Shown piece by piece: positions 25,738 through 35,635 of a stretch of 64,000 nt of DNA (position 1 is the stretch's first letter; each line of letters starts with the position of its first letter). The DNA is from Paenarthrobacter sp. AR 02 (lineage in GTDB: Bacteria > Actinomycetota > Actinomycetes > Actinomycetales > Micrococcaceae). The position numbers and the translations under genes were made by a program. The notes below the pieces were generated by a model. The model ran no database searches. It was not told the DNA's origin and worked only from the letters and a program-made list of their open reading frames with translations. The stretch is from assembly GCF_021538675.1 (NCBI RefSeq), contig NZ_JAJUKH010000010.1:104541-168540 (forward strand), in the 5' to 3' direction.

Positions 25738-27426
25738 CTAACTGAGTGACGTGGGGGTTAGGCCCGCATTTAGCTTCAGTCCAAAGCCGGCGCGGAAGAG
25801 CGGAACCGCCATGTCGAACGGCACATCTTCCCGTGAGGCCTCGATATCGGCCATGGACGACGGAAGGTCAAAAGGAAGGCTTCCCCTGAACGCGGTACGT
25901 CCAGTAAGTGCATCCAGCAAAACCTCGTCGCTACAGCCAAACTCACCGATAATGGCTGACGCAACGCCGATAAATTGGGTGAGCACTGCCGGGCGTTCCA
26001 GGTATACCGCGAGGTAGACCGGGGCTTTTTTGGCATACGCGTCAATGCGCTCCACCGTCTCCTGGGAAAATTCGAGGGTCCCGCCATGGAAGAAGTCGCC
26101 GAGCGAGCCGCGACCGGGTTCGAAGGGCGCGTCAAGCCTCACCACAATGGCCTCAGCGTCCACGTCATTGTCAACGACAATTAGCTCGTTGCCTACATTT
26201 TGGGCTGACAACCCGTCAAGATACACACGGCTTCCGTGCCTAATGGGCAGTAAGGCCTCGTCTGCAGTGAGCAGCACCAGCGAATCTTTTTGAGCTACAA
26301 TTCCTCTCTCGACGAAGACTGGCGAACCACACACTTCCAGGGTCCTTTCCAGATCCACACGCCGGTGTTCGAAGGCTCCCAGCCGAAATTTCTCACGCAG
26401 GAGCCGCAGCACTGATTGGTCGATGCGTTCTTCCGTTATGCGGCCGGAGTCGATGAGCTCCTCGATAAGGGCTGGGTTGCGGTCGCCACCAAACTGGTCC
26501 ACGCCGACGTCTATTGCGATGGCAGCGCGTTCCTTCGGGTCGAGATGCTCAAGTCCCCAGCCATTTGGACCGAACGACAGCCCGCCGATCTGCTCTGCCT
26601 CAAGTAAATTCCAGTCTGTTAGAACGACGCCGTCGAAACCTAGTTCCTTTCGCAGGATGTTCTGTACAACAGGGGCATTGAATGCAAAGCCGACTTCTTC
26701 CCAGGATGTTCCCATCGGCTTCCCGTAGTACGTCATAACCTGCGATGCCCCTGCCGCAAATGCGCGCCGGAACGGGGCCAGATGCAGGTCCTGCATTCCC
26801 CCGGGGTACACCTGTTCCGGATATCGCGGATCGTGGGCGTCGTCCCCTTTGAGCTGAGGGCCTGCACCCGGGAAGTGTTTCACGACGGCAGCCACCGACT
26901 GCGGGCCCAGATGGGGCCCTCCCCGCAAGGCCTCAATGAACGCTGCGGTGAGCTCGGAGACGCGTTCGGGGTTCTCGCCAAAAGTCCCCGAACCGCGTGA
27001 CCACCGTGGTTCACTGAAAATATCTGCCATAGGCCCGAGGAAGACGCGGATTCCCATGGCCAGCAATTCTTGGCGCATAGTGTCGGCGTAACTGCGGACG
27101 GTGGTAAGTTCTCCAGTCGCGGCGATTCCGGTGGTCTCCGGCCAGCGCGAAAGACTTCCTAGCGCCTGCCCGGTAAACGGATTACTACGGAAGCCATGCC
27201 GGGGGTCTGTCGAGAGGGTGACTGGGATAGCTAGCCGGGTTCCCTCGGCAATCTCCTGTAGAGTATTGTGCCATTCCGCAACGGAGAGACTGTCTTCGCC
27301 GGCGAGCACATTGAAGTGGGTGATGCCGATGTTGCCAACGTAAAGTTCCGCAGCAGCGAGTAGGCCACCATCACCTGGCGTGGTTGATGGGTGAAACATC
27401 AAGGCCGCTTTTTCAGCGACTGTCAT
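25738..27426 (-). CDS. glycoside hydrolase family 3 beta-glucosidase-like, 5' end lost
   Basis: About 560 residues homologous to GH3. It starts within RLSRMTVAEKAALMFHP, normally preceded by a further 20-40 residues. Substrate-binding and catalytic segments: VTLSTDPRHGF, SVAAVVKHFPGAGPQLKGDD (the Lys-His pair) and FDGVVLTDWNLLEAE, where Asp is the likely nucleophile. The C-terminal SREDVPFDMAVPLFRAGFGL is complete. The frame is open up to 27591, but the sequence upstream of about 27444 is antisense of a LacI gene and not GH3. The native start is therefore gone, although an altered protein may still be made. Confidence 0.8.
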   Translation of the reverse strand: MTVAEKAALMFHPSTTPGDGGLLAAAELYVGNIGITHFNVLAGEDSLSVAEWHNTLQEIAEGTRLAIPVTLSTDPRHGFRSNPFTGQALGSLSRWPETTGIAATGELTTVRSYADTMRQELLAMGIRVFLGPMADIFSEPRWSRGSGTFGENPERVSELTAAFIEALRGGPHLGPQSVAAVVKHFPGAGPQLKGDDAHDPRYPEQVYPGGMQDLHLAPFRRAFAAGASQVMTYYGKPMGTSWEEVGFAFNAPVVQNILRKELGFDGVVLTDWNLLEAEQIGGLSFGPNGWGLEHLDPKERAAIAIDVGVDQFGGDRNPALIEELIDSGRITEERIDQSVLRLLREKFRLGAFEHRRVDLERTLEVCGSPVFVERGIVAQKDSLVLLTADEALLPIRHGSRVYLDGLSAQNVGNELIVVDNDVDAEAIVVRLDAPFEPGRGSLGDFFHGGTLEFSQETVERIDAYAKKAPVYLAVYLERPAVLTQFIGVASAIIGEFGCSDEVLLDALTGRTAFRGSLPFDLPSSMADIEASREDVPFDMAVPLFRAGFGLKLNAGLTPTSLS

Positions 27427-28272
27427 GCGGCTGAGCCGGTCGTTCGTGCTGCATTCAAAGCCGCCGCCGAAGTGGGCTACTACCTCATGGCCCATCCCGT
27501 CGCCGGCACTAAAGGTGGAGCCGCCGCGATTGTCGAGGCACTTGCCAACGTACCCACCGACGGCGTAATCGTAATCGGGGTGCCGGATCAAGATGGCGTG
27601 TGCGAAGCATGTGACCGCATCGCACTACCTGCTATCGCAATTGATGATACAAGTCGCACTGTCCGGTTTCCGACGATTTCTGCACAGAACCGGGAGGGTG
27701 CCCGACTTGCGGTCGAGCATCTGATTTCTCTTGGCAGACGGTCGATCGCGCTGCTGCGACCAAACATCGGAGTGGAGACGGACAACTGGGGTGACGGGCT
27801 GTTCATTGACCACCGCACCCTGGGTTACCGGGACGCCCTGGATTCGGCCGGAATTGCCTTCAACGAATCGCTGATTATCGACTGCACTGATCCCTTCAAC
27901 GAAACACGAAAGCACTGGAGGGAACTGGAAGCCGAACTTTCGACAGGCGTCAGAATCGACGCCATGTTCTGCGCTGCAGACACTATGGCGGCTGCCGCCC
28001 TACGGACCCTTCGTGCCCACGGGTTGAAAGTGCCAGAAGACGTATCGATCGTAGGTTTTGACGATGAGCGCGCCGCCATCCTGGTCGATCCGCAATTAAC
28101 CACAATCCGGCAGCCCTACGAAGAGATGGGTTGCTACGCGGTTGAGTTACTACTGCGTAAAATTCAAGGCGAACACGTCGATATCCGCCGCTACGAGTTC
28201 GTCACGGAACTCGTCCGACGATCATCAACTGACGAGCCCGAGAGATTAGCAAAACCTGACGGCACAACGTAA
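27391..28272 (+). pseudogene. LacI-family regulator without DNA-binding domain
   Basis: The homologous part begins at about AAFKAAAEVGYYLMAHPV (27450) and continues through the periplasmic-binding-like effector domain: DGVIVIGVPDQDGV, FPTISAQNREGARLAVEHL, DAMFCAADTMAAAALRTLRAHG, DVSIVGFDDERAAILVDPQLTTIRQP. The N-terminal HTH and hinge (about 70 residues) are absent. It lies head to head with the truncated GH3 gene, so it was probably that gene's regulator before a deletion removed both 5' ends. It cannot bind DNA in the usual way. Confidence 0.82.
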
Positions 28273-28594
28273 TGACCCGAAACCCGTCGGGGTTCGGCAG
28301 GCACAGCCGGAGGGTATGACTGAGCGCCTCGCGGCGGTAGACGGCGGTCGTCGTGACACGTCGGACGAGTGCGCAGGGTGTTGCGGCAGGCTTTTAGCTT
28401 CTTTAGGACAAGCGCGAACTCAGATATATTGCAGTCTCGGTACGCGCAAAGTGGCCTATGGTTAGCCCCCTGTCGACTCTTAGAACCCAAACGATCACAG
28501 GCACGTCGAAATCCTGTTTCTGAACCGATTCCCGCCCGACAATGCTCGGCCCGATTTGAAGGGAAAAATACGGCTGGGGTCTTGGTTGGCCAAA
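28273..28594. other. gene-free stretch
   Basis: About 320 bp with no supported coding sequence between the LacI remnant and the ABM gene. Nothing recognised. Confidence 0.4.
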
Positions 28595-28900
28595 CTAGTT
28601 GCTGGCCTGGGCGCCCTCTATTACGTCGTACAGTGCGGTCTGATGGTCTATATGCTGTAGTTCGTCAAGCCTTCTCCGCGACGTGAGAAAGGCAGGATCC
28701 TCATGCCAAGCCTCCCAGTCCTGTCGGCTTTTCCAAGTCCCGATGATGACACGAGTGTTAGGTGCGTCAGAGGGGGCGAGCAACTGACCGGAGATCCACC
28801 CCACCCTATCCCGGGCTGATCTGAAGCGCTCTCGGATTAGTTGGTCCCACTCCTTCTCTGAGTTCGATTCAAGCTGCATAGTGCTAACGACGGTTATCAT
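28595..28900 (-). CDS. antibiotic biosynthesis monooxygenase (ABM) domain protein
   Basis: A 101-residue protein with the ABM/ferredoxin-like barrel pattern: MITVVSTMQLES, RVGWISGQLLAP, RVIIGTWKSRQDWEAWHEDPAF. Such proteins are small monooxygenases or dimeric binding proteins for aromatic compounds. GAGGAGGTCGC before the ATG is a strong ribosome binding site. It stands alone, 265 bp beyond the APC permease stop. A second small barrel of a related type is at 279-584. Confidence 0.78.
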   Translation of the reverse strand: MITVVSTMQLESNSEKEWDQLIRERFRSARDRVGWISGQLLAPSDAPNTRVIIGTWKSRQDWEAWHEDPAFLTSRRRLDELQHIDHQTALYDVIEGAQASN

Positions 28901-29091
28901 GCGACCTCCTCATAAGGATCCACCTCTACCACGAACGGTTAGTAGGTTCTTAAGGTTAGTTGCGGGCCTGTAAACGAAACAAGAGTGGCACAGAAGGGAG
29001 TCGGTTTCGTAAGACCCGCTAAGGGATTCGGAATTTTCCCTTTTGCTGCGCCACAACCTTGGTCGTCCACCAGCCATAAAAATGCATCTAC

Positions 29092-29128
29092 CGAGGGGAC
29101 CCGCTCGACTTTGGAGCAGGTCCCCTCG
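29092..29128 (-). terminator. intrinsic terminator of the APC permease gene
   Basis: CGAGGGGACC and GGTCCCCTCG form a perfect 10-bp stem, and an inner stem extends it toward the loop. Read on the minus strand, TTTTT follows about nine bases beyond the stem. It lies 38 bp after the permease stop. Confidence 0.75.
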
Positions 29129-29165
29129 ATCATTGCCGAAAGAGCGGGTGCCTTACCGAAGTTTC

Positions 29166-30614
29166 TTACCGCTGTGCCAGCACTCGTTTCTTCTCTTTGG
29201 AACGGATAGATACTACTAAAGCGATGAGAAAGACCACGAACGTGCCGATCATGACGTACGGCAGTGCGTTCAGAGGTGCAGGACCGGGATTTATTATGCC
29301 GTTGAGGTATAGCCACAAAACAGTTGCTGAGGCTAATGCTGCTCCGACGTTGACGATGAAAGATCTACTGCCCTTGGTCCGGTTCAGTAGAATGGCGCCG
29401 CCAATACAAATGAGGAAGTAAGGGATCACCCAGAAATAGACCAGCAATGTCGCGATGTAGCCGTTGATTTCCAATGGGCTCGCTGGAGTAAGCCAAAGCA
29501 GCAAGGCTGGTCCGATCAATGAGGGAACCCCGATGAAAGCGATGGCAGCGCCGGGGCTTTTGTGTAGCTTGTTGACCTTGACTAGTGAAGATGGCAGGAG
29601 TCCATCGGATGCGGCGCTGACAACTACGCGGGATCCGTAGTTGAAGAATCCGATAAGGCTGGCGAAGATGGCTACTGCCAGAACGAGGTCGCTGACGTTG
29701 GACAGAAATCCAACGCCTGCCGCTTCTGCAAGTACTGCGTTGGGGGAGATGCCCAGGGCGAGTTTGTCGGCTGCACTAACAAGGGTCGGTACCTGAATCA
29801 CCGTGCCGGCCAGATAGAAGAGACCTATGCCGACGGGAATGACTATGATCGCGCGGGGTATGTTGCGGTTGGGGTTTTTGGTTTCGGCGCCGAGCGCGGC
29901 GCTGCCCTCGAAGCCGATGAAGTATGCCGAACCGATCGCCAGGCCCTGGAGGAAACTGTTGAGCGTGAAGTCGTTGAGGCTGAACTGTCCCGCCAAGTCG
30001 ACGTTTCCGCTGAACGCGGTGGCTATCGTGATGACCAGCATCACCGGCAAGGAGATGACAGTAAGAATAACGCTGGATCGGACTGAAAGGTCAATCCCCC
30101 GATATGCAATGGTCATAGCTACCAATGTTGCTACCACGTAGATCAACAGTTGAATTCCTGGTCCCGCCGCGTTTGCGACCCCTACCGACACTAGGAAACT
30201 TCCAAAAAAGACCCCCACTCCCACGATGAGCGACATGATCGCGACAATGTAGCCCGGGATCATCGCGGCGGCGATGACGAGGGTGCTCCATGAACCGAAC
30301 GCGTGGCGAATGTAGGAGTAAAGCGACCCGGTTCCAATGAAGCGTCGGGCGAACACGGTAATGAACAGGCCAATGAGGGTGAATGCCACCACCGAGGCGG
30401 CCATCGCCAGCCACGAGGACCGCCCGGAGTAAGCGGCAAGGTATGCCGGCACTTGTGCCAGACCTACAGCTGGAACGAAAGAGGCTATAGAAAGGCCCAT
30501 CACCTGACGTCCGGTTAAATGCCCTAACTGCAGGCCAGGGTTGGCAATATCACCCCCCGTCCTGCCTGTTTGGGGACCAACGGCCTCTCGCTGGCTCTCA
30601 GAAGAAGAAACTTG
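29166..30614 (-). CDS. APC-superfamily amino acid/amine permease
   Basis: About 482 residues with twelve predicted membrane segments, beginning near GHLTGRQVMGLSIASFVPAVGLAQV and including the conserved IGFEGSAALGAETKNPNRNIPRAI segment of the amino acid-polyamine-organocation family. The TTG start at 30614 is preferred because GAAAGG lies nine bases upstream; an ATG at 30662 has no such site. Divergent from 6hdno across a 600-bp control region. Transport of nicotine, methylaminobutyrate or another pathway compound is a reasonable guess, not shown by sequence. Confidence 0.85.
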   Translation of the reverse strand, partial: QVSSSESQREAVGPQTGRTGGDIANPGLQLGHLTGRQVMGLSIASFVPAVGLAQVPAYLAAYSGRSSWLAMAASVVAFTLIGLFITVFARRFIGTGSLYSYIRHAFGSWSTLVIAAAMIPGYIVAIMSLIVGVGVFFGSFLVSVGVANAAGPGIQLLIYVVATLVAMTIAYRGIDLSVRSSVILTVISLPVMLVITIATAFSGNVDLAGQFSLNDFTLNSFLQGLAIGSAYFIGFEGSAALGAETKNPNRNIPRAIIVIPVGIGLFYLAGTVIQVPTLVSAADKLALGISPNAVLAEAAGVGFLSNVSDLVLAVAIFASLIGFFNYGSRVVVSAASDGLLPSSLVKVNKLHKSPGAAIAFIGVPSLIGPALLLWLTPASPLEINGYIATLLVYFWVIPYFLICIGGAILLNRTKGSRSFIVNVGAALASATVLWLYLNGIINPGPAPLNALPYVMIGTFVVFLIALVVSIRSKEKKRVLAQR

Positions 30615-31033
30615 CAATGCAATACGCCTTTCAAATAGCTCGAGGAGCCGTTTGGCCACCATACTCGAGGTTTCGACAGCAGATGGTGATCGACTGCGAG
30701 ATTTGGGAAAGTGCCTTTTCGTCCACCTTCAACACATCCTCCCGGGGAGTCCTCCATGACTCATTAGCACCCCGAAGGAAGACCGGCCTAGGCGCCGCGG
30801 CCTTGAATGCCCAGCGAGCAGATCGCCCGCCCTTTGCAGCCCTGCCTGCTTCTGTTCAACTGGATGCCTGCCCTCTATAACCGCAGCATTCGCTACACGG
30901 CGAAAAAGCGCTGACGTAAAGTTGTCGTGCTCCCCCACCAAAGACCAAGGGAAGCCGCTGACTCATGATCTTCTTTTTTTGGGCAAGGAATCGCCATAGA
31001 CGGCAGGATAAAATTTTTCCATCATTTTGACTG

Positions 31034-31066
31034 GACATGGCCTTGACAAGGACAAGTGTCCATGTC
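31034..31066. promoter_or_regulatory. upstream HdnoR operator candidate (IR2)
   Basis: GACATGG (31034-31040) and CCATGTC (31060-31066) form inverted half-sites that match the arms of the palindrome at 31125-31144. Two inverted repeats upstream of 6hdno are known as HdnoR binding sites in pAO1; this is the distal one. Confidence 0.7.
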
Positions 31067-31121
31067 AGGGACAAAGTGCGATGTGTTCCGGCCCCCCTAG
31101 TCGCGCAAAAAATAAACCCCA

Positions 31122-31150
31122 TTGACATGGACAGCTGTCCATGTATCAAT
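31122..31150 (+). promoter_or_regulatory. 6hdno promoter with HdnoR operator (IR1)
   Basis: A perfect 20-bp palindrome ACATGGACAGCTGTCCATGT occupies 31125-31144. It overlaps a consensus -35 TTGACA (31122-31127), and a weak -10 (ATCAAT, 31145-31150) follows after 17 bp. A repressor bound here would block RNA polymerase directly. The gene starts 63 bp downstream. Agrees with the known repression of 6hdno by HdnoR, relieved by 6-hydroxynicotine. Confidence 0.85.
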
Positions 31151-31212
31151 AGGGTGATCACTCTCTCGAAGACGAGAATGCTGATTGTCAGCAGACAAAG
31201 GAGTTGGAATTG

Positions 31213-32589
31213 GTGTCATCAAAACTAGCCACCCCCCTTAGTATTCAAGGTGAAGTTATTTACCCTGATGACAGCGGATTTGATGCCATCGCGAATATTT
31301 GGGACGGCCGTCATTTGCAGCGGCCGTCGCTAATTGCCCGGTGTCTGAGTGCGGGCGACGTTGCAAAGTCCATCCGCTACGCATGTGACAACGGCCTGGA
31401 GATCTCGGTTCGATCCGGTGGCCACAATCCGAATGGCTATGCGACCAACGACGGTGGCATCGTCTTGGACCTCAGACTCATGAACAGCATCCACATCGAC
31501 ACCGCCGGGAGTCGCGCGCGGATCGGGGGTGGCGTAATCGCTGGCGATCTCGTGAAGGAGGCGGCCAAATTCGGTCTAGCGGCAGTCACCGGCATGCATC
31601 CCAAGGTCGGGTTCTGTGGACTAGCGCTCAATGGGGGCGTCGGCTTCCTCACCCCCAAATATGGTCTCGCCAGTGACAATATCTTGGGAGCGACTCTGGT
31701 GACCGCAACTGGTGACGTTATCTACTGCTCTGATGATGAACGCCCGGAATTGTTCTGGGCGGTCAGAGGTGCGGGCCCCAACTTCGGTGTCGTCACAGAG
31801 GTCGAGGTCCAGCTCTACGAGCTACCGAGGAAGATGCTCGCCGGATTCATTACCTGGGCCCCCTCGGTCAGCGAACTCGCAGGGCTCCTGACATCCCTCC
31901 TTGATGCGCTCAATGAAATGGCGGATCACATCTACCCCAGCGTTTTTGTCGGCGTGGACGAAAACAGGGCACCTTCCGTTACAGTATGCGTGGGGCACCT
32001 CGGAGGGCTCGATATCGCTGAACGGGACATAGCACGGCTTCGGAGTCTGGGTCGGACGGTGTCCGATTCGATCGCCGTCCGATCATATGACGAGGTAGTG
32101 GCTCTTAACGCTGAGGTGGGCAGTTTCGAGGACGGAATGTCCAATCTCTGGATCGACCGGGAGATCGCGATGCCGAACGCTCGTTTCGCCGAAGCGATTG
32201 CAGGCAATCTTGACAAGTTTGTTAGTGAACCCGCAAGCGGAGGCTCCGTCAAACTGGAGATCGAGGGAATGCCGTTCGGAAACCCCAAGGGGACGCCCGC
32301 TCGACATCGCGATGCGATGGGCGTGCTGGCCCTGGCGGAATGGAGCGGGGCGGCTCCTGGAAGTGAAAAGTACCCCGAGTTGGCACGTGAACTGGACGCC
32401 GCGCTCCTTCGCGCAGGCGTGACGACTTCTGGGTTTGGACTGCTAAACAACAACTCAGAGGTCACAGCAGAGATGGTCGCCGAAGTTTATAAGCCGGAAG
32501 TTTATTGTCGTCTTGCGGCAGTCAAAGGTGAATACGACCCTGAGAACCGTTTTCGTCACAACTACAATATAGATCCCGAGGGATCTTGA
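31213..32589 (+). CDS. 6hdno: 6-hydroxy-D-nicotine oxidase
   Basis: A 458-residue flavoenzyme of the BBE/PCMH family, unrelated in fold to 6-HLNO. SVRSGGHNPNGYA puts His71 at the site of the covalent 8-alpha-histidyl FAD bond known for this enzyme. The C-terminal YNIDPEG and EYDPENRFRHN are typical of the family. GTG at 31213 is chosen over a TTG nine bases earlier because AAGGAG (31198-31203) is then well placed and the length matches 458 residues. It oxidises 6-hydroxy-D-nicotine to the same ketone as 6-HLNO. Confidence 0.96.
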   Translation: MSSKLATPLSIQGEVIYPDDSGFDAIANIWDGRHLQRPSLIARCLSAGDVAKSIRYACDNGLEISVRSGGHNPNGYATNDGGIVLDLRLMNSIHIDTAGSRARIGGGVIAGDLVKEAAKFGLAAVTGMHPKVGFCGLALNGGVGFLTPKYGLASDNILGATLVTATGDVIYCSDDERPELFWAVRGAGPNFGVVTEVEVQLYELPRKMLAGFITWAPSVSELAGLLTSLLDALNEMADHIYPSVFVGVDENRAPSVTVCVGHLGGLDIAERDIARLRSLGRTVSDSIAVRSYDEVVALNAEVGSFEDGMSNLWIDREIAMPNARFAEAIAGNLDKFVSEPASGGSVKLEIEGMPFGNPKGTPARHRDAMGVLALAEWSGAAPGSEKYPELARELDAALLRAGVTTSGFGLLNNNSEVTAEMVAEVYKPEVYCRLAAVKGEYDPENRFRHNYNIDPEGS

Positions 32590-33096
32590 AACAGCCCCAC
32601 CGCCACTGCACTGACTGCGGGTGCTTTGACGGATTAAGAAGAAGTGGGAGCTACGGGAAAACTATGCCGTCTCCTGCGATGCTGAACGCAGTTATACCGC
32701 TGGCCATGCACACCATTGAAACGCCCTAGCTAGTGTGATCATTTAAGCGCGAGGAGCGACCTTCACTGAAGGTAAGCCATAGTGCCGGCTAACTTTGCCG
32801 TTCAGGCTTCATTACCCCTGGCACAACCTGCACGGAACGGGCTACCAAAAGCTGTAGCGTTCTGGCATCTGAGCAGCGTCTGACCTTAGAAGCATGGAGA
32901 GCCCGGCCGCAGATGTCGCCGTTTCAGATCTGGTGGCTCGTCTTGTGAAAGGGACCGTGCATCAGATCCTGTCTTCTACGACTGACGGCAGGCCTCCATG
33001 CGGGTGAGCGGCGGGTAAGCCCTGCCGCCGAATGGCGCGTCGCACTTGAGCTGACTAAACAAAAGCTTTCCCCTCTACATACAGAAGGTGATACCT
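32590..33096. other. gene-free stretch between 6hdno and APC permease
   Basis: About 500 bp with no credible gene and no palindrome resembling the HdnoR operators. A promoter for the permease should lie here; I could not place it. Confidence 0.4.
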
Positions 33097-34518
33097 ATGT
33101 CTGAGTCCTCGTTAACTCTTCCTGGGCGGAAGGGCCTGCGGGCCCGCGACACCGTTGCTATGTGTACACCCCTCTTGAACGTCGTTTTTGTCGTCGCTGG
33201 GTCAACGGCCGGGGCACTCGGCATTTGGGGCGCCGCAGTGGTGTGCATTGTGCTTGCCGTGGTATCACTGTTGCAGAACTATCTTTTTGCAGAAATGGCT
33301 GCAATGTTCCCCGGCAAACCAGGTGGGGTCGCTCTGTTCGCAGCGGAAGCCTGGAAACAATTCTCTCCATTGCTTGCATCGGTTGCCGCGTTTGGCTATT
33401 GGTGCGGCTGGGGGCTGTCTCTGTCTCTGGCTTCTTTGCAGATCGGTCAAATTGTCACAGCGCAATGGTTCCCCGCAGCCACGAACCTCGACGTTAATCT
33501 GGGTATTGCCTCCATAGGTCTACCCCAGATACTGGCGGCAGCAGTTATGATCACGGCCGTGGGTGCCAACCTCTTGGGACTGAACGCAACCGTAAACCTG
33601 AATAAGGTGGTCGCCGCGGCCATGGTCTTCGTCCTGGCGGGATTGCTCGTACTGCCGGTGTTCTTCACTGAATGGTCGACAGCGAGCTTCAGCTTTAATC
33701 TTCTCGGCGAAGGAAGCAGCGTAGTGTCCGTGCTGGTTTGGATGTACGTGGGTGCTTGGTCGATTTACGGCAGCGAGCTATGCGCCACTTTTGCCCCCGA
33801 GTACCGCCGGCCCGTGCGTGATGTCAAGCGTGCGCTCAAGACCATGGCGATGATTTATATTTTGGTCTACGCACTTGTACCGGTAATCACCGCCGGCGCG
33901 ATTGGGGAGCAGGGAGTCGTCACCGATCCGGTGAACTTCGGTGTCAATTTCTACTCGCAGATGCTCGGTGAGCCCGCAGGCGGAGTAGTAGCGGTCATTC
34001 TGGTTGTTGCCACCTTTGCCGCACTCTTGTCTTCTTCGGCGGATGCCTCCCACGCTCTGAAGGGCCTTGCCCAGGAGAAGCTGACCATCAGTCAGCTCGC
34101 ACACACGAACCGGCGGGGTGCTCCATCTGGCGCATTGGTCTTCACACTGGTCGTAAACCTCGTTGTGCTCTTCTTTGTGGGCAACATAGTGGCAATTATT
34201 ATCGCCGCCAACCTTGGCTACATGATTTCCGTTACCCTTGCCACGGCCGGCTTCCTGATCATGCGCAAAACTCACGCTCACATTCCGCGCCCCATCAAAC
34301 TGGGACGTTACTGGGTCCCTGTCGCAGTCGCGGTTACAGCTTTCAACGCAACCATCCTCATAGCCGGCGCATTCAATCCGGGTCTTGCCGCCGGTGGCCA
34401 GGGAATGGAAATCCTCATCGCCCTCCTCCTACTTCTTCTCGGCGGCCTGTTTTACTGGGTCCGGTGGCGCTTCCAGGCAACTAAAGTTGCTGATTACAAG
34501 AGGCACTCGGCCCAATAG
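33097..34518 (+). CDS. APC-superfamily permease
   Basis: A 473-residue permease with about twelve membrane segments. LTLPGRKGLRARDTVAMCTPLLNVVF starts the first, and YGSELCATFAPEYRRPVRDVKRALK is the family's conserved cytoplasmic loop after helix six. The ATG at 33097 lies nine bases after AGAAGG; the in-frame GTG at 33088 directly touches that site and is unlikely. Situated between 6hdno and hdnoR, so it probably moves a nicotine-related compound. Confidence 0.85.
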   Translation: MSESSLTLPGRKGLRARDTVAMCTPLLNVVFVVAGSTAGALGIWGAAVVCIVLAVVSLLQNYLFAEMAAMFPGKPGGVALFAAEAWKQFSPLLASVAAFGYWCGWGLSLSLASLQIGQIVTAQWFPAATNLDVNLGIASIGLPQILAAAVMITAVGANLLGLNATVNLNKVVAAAMVFVLAGLLVLPVFFTEWSTASFSFNLLGEGSSVVSVLVWMYVGAWSIYGSELCATFAPEYRRPVRDVKRALKTMAMIYILVYALVPVITAGAIGEQGVVTDPVNFGVNFYSQMLGEPAGGVVAVILVVATFAALLSSSADASHALKGLAQEKLTISQLAHTNRRGAPSGALVFTLVVNLVVLFFVGNIVAIIIAANLGYMISVTLATAGFLIMRKTHAHIPRPIKLGRYWVPVAVAVTAFNATILIAGAFNPGLAAGGQGMEILIALLLLLLGGLFYWVRWRFQATKVADYKRHSAQ

Positions 34519-34573
34519 CCTGAGCGGAAAAAGACGTCGGCAGAAAGGGGCGCATCCCCATAAGGAGCAAGGG

Positions 34574-35158
34574 TTATAGTCCTACCCGATCGAGGTATGC
34601 ATCTACGAGGTTGTCGCAGAGGTCCTTGTGGCGAGGGTCGGATGGGTCGGCAAAGTACTGAAGACTGCATCCATCCATGATCACAATCAGCGCCCTAGCA
34701 ACGTTTCGAGCAGCTATGGTCTGCTTCTGTCGCTTTGCGGCGGCGACCAGCAGTTTTGAGATTTCCTTTTCGTAGTCGCTGTAAACGGTGCGGGACAGAT
34801 CACCGTGATGCGGGTTACGCTTCGCCCAGATCCCTATTTCAAATTGGGCCAGGATATTCAACTCGTCTGAAACCATCTGGGCCCAAAACAAGTCCATGAC
34901 CCGATGCGCGATAGCTCGAACGTCCTCCGAGCCGTCGACCACGCGCGGAATGGACCGGACCAGTTGCTGAAGCAGCTCTGCGGCAGCTGCCTGCATGAGC
35001 TCATCTTTGTTCGTGAAGCAAACGTGCACGGCTGCTAGAGAAGCCTTCGCTTCGCTGGCTATCGTTCTTAGGCTGGCACTTTCGACTCCATCCCGCCTAA
35101 TTACACGAATAGCTGCGTCGATGAGCTGTTGGCGACGATCCACCGTGGAAATACGCAA
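34574..35158 (-). CDS. hdnoR: TetR-family repressor of 6hdno
   Basis: A 194-residue TetR-type regulator. The N-terminal HTH is RRQQLIDAAIRVIRRDG, ASLRTIASEAKASLAAVHVCFTNKDELM near 8-52; the remainder is a helical ligand-binding domain. TTG start with GGAGAC upstream. In pAO1 a TetR protein at this place, HdnoR, represses 6hdno and responds to 6-hydroxynicotine; two palindromes that fit are present 3.4 kb away. It reads convergently with the permease. Confidence 0.88.
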   Translation of the reverse strand: MRISTVDRRQQLIDAAIRVIRRDGVESASLRTIASEAKASLAAVHVCFTNKDELMQAAAAELLQQLVRSIPRVVDGSEDVRAIAHRVMDLFWAQMVSDELNILAQFEIGIWAKRNPHHGDLSRTVYSDYEKEISKLLVAAAKRQKQTIAARNVARALIVIMDGCSLQYFADPSDPRHKDLCDNLVDAYLDRVGL

Positions 35159-35546
35159 CTTGTCTCCTTGCCCCTGGACTCAGGTCTACTCTAAATGCCG
35201 TAGCGGTCCCATGAGGGTAGTCGCCCGGTTGGACCGTTCTGGTTTGGCCTCACAGCAACGCGGATCAATTGAGGGAAGTAAGCGTTCGGCGTGTAGCGGA
35301 GACGGTGCGGCATCCCAGGTGGCAAGTCCACAAAGACCATTCGGGCTGAACTTCCGGGGTGACCTCACAAGTGAGTGCTAAAAGCCCTGGAAAGCCAGTA
35401 TCGGGACTCCGCGATTCTGCCCCTGCCTATTGGTGCGCCTGCACCGAAGACGATGGTCAATCCGTATTTGCAAGATGAGGAGCTTTCCGGCCGAATCGTG
35501 CGCAGAAAACCGTACACCTCAACCTGACGTCAGCCCGATAGCGAAG

Positions 35547-35620
35547 AAGTGTCAGAATAGGATCATATTCGACCTTCTTGACAGCATGTTGCACGGCTCC
35601 TAGATTCAAACCTGACACTT
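35547..35620. promoter_or_regulatory. res-like site for the adjacent recombinase
   Basis: AAGTGTCAG at 35547-35555 and its reverse complement CTGACACTT at 35612-35620 lie just upstream of the serine recombinase, with an AT-rich centre. Arrangement resembles accessory or crossover sites of Tn3-type res regions. A third subsite was not identified. Confidence 0.45.
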
Positions 35621-35635
35621 ACTTAGGGGTGTGCC

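Noticed and set aside
27445..27591. N-terminal extension of the GH3 protein
   Set aside because: This stretch is the reverse strand of the LacI effector domain, not glycosidase sequence.
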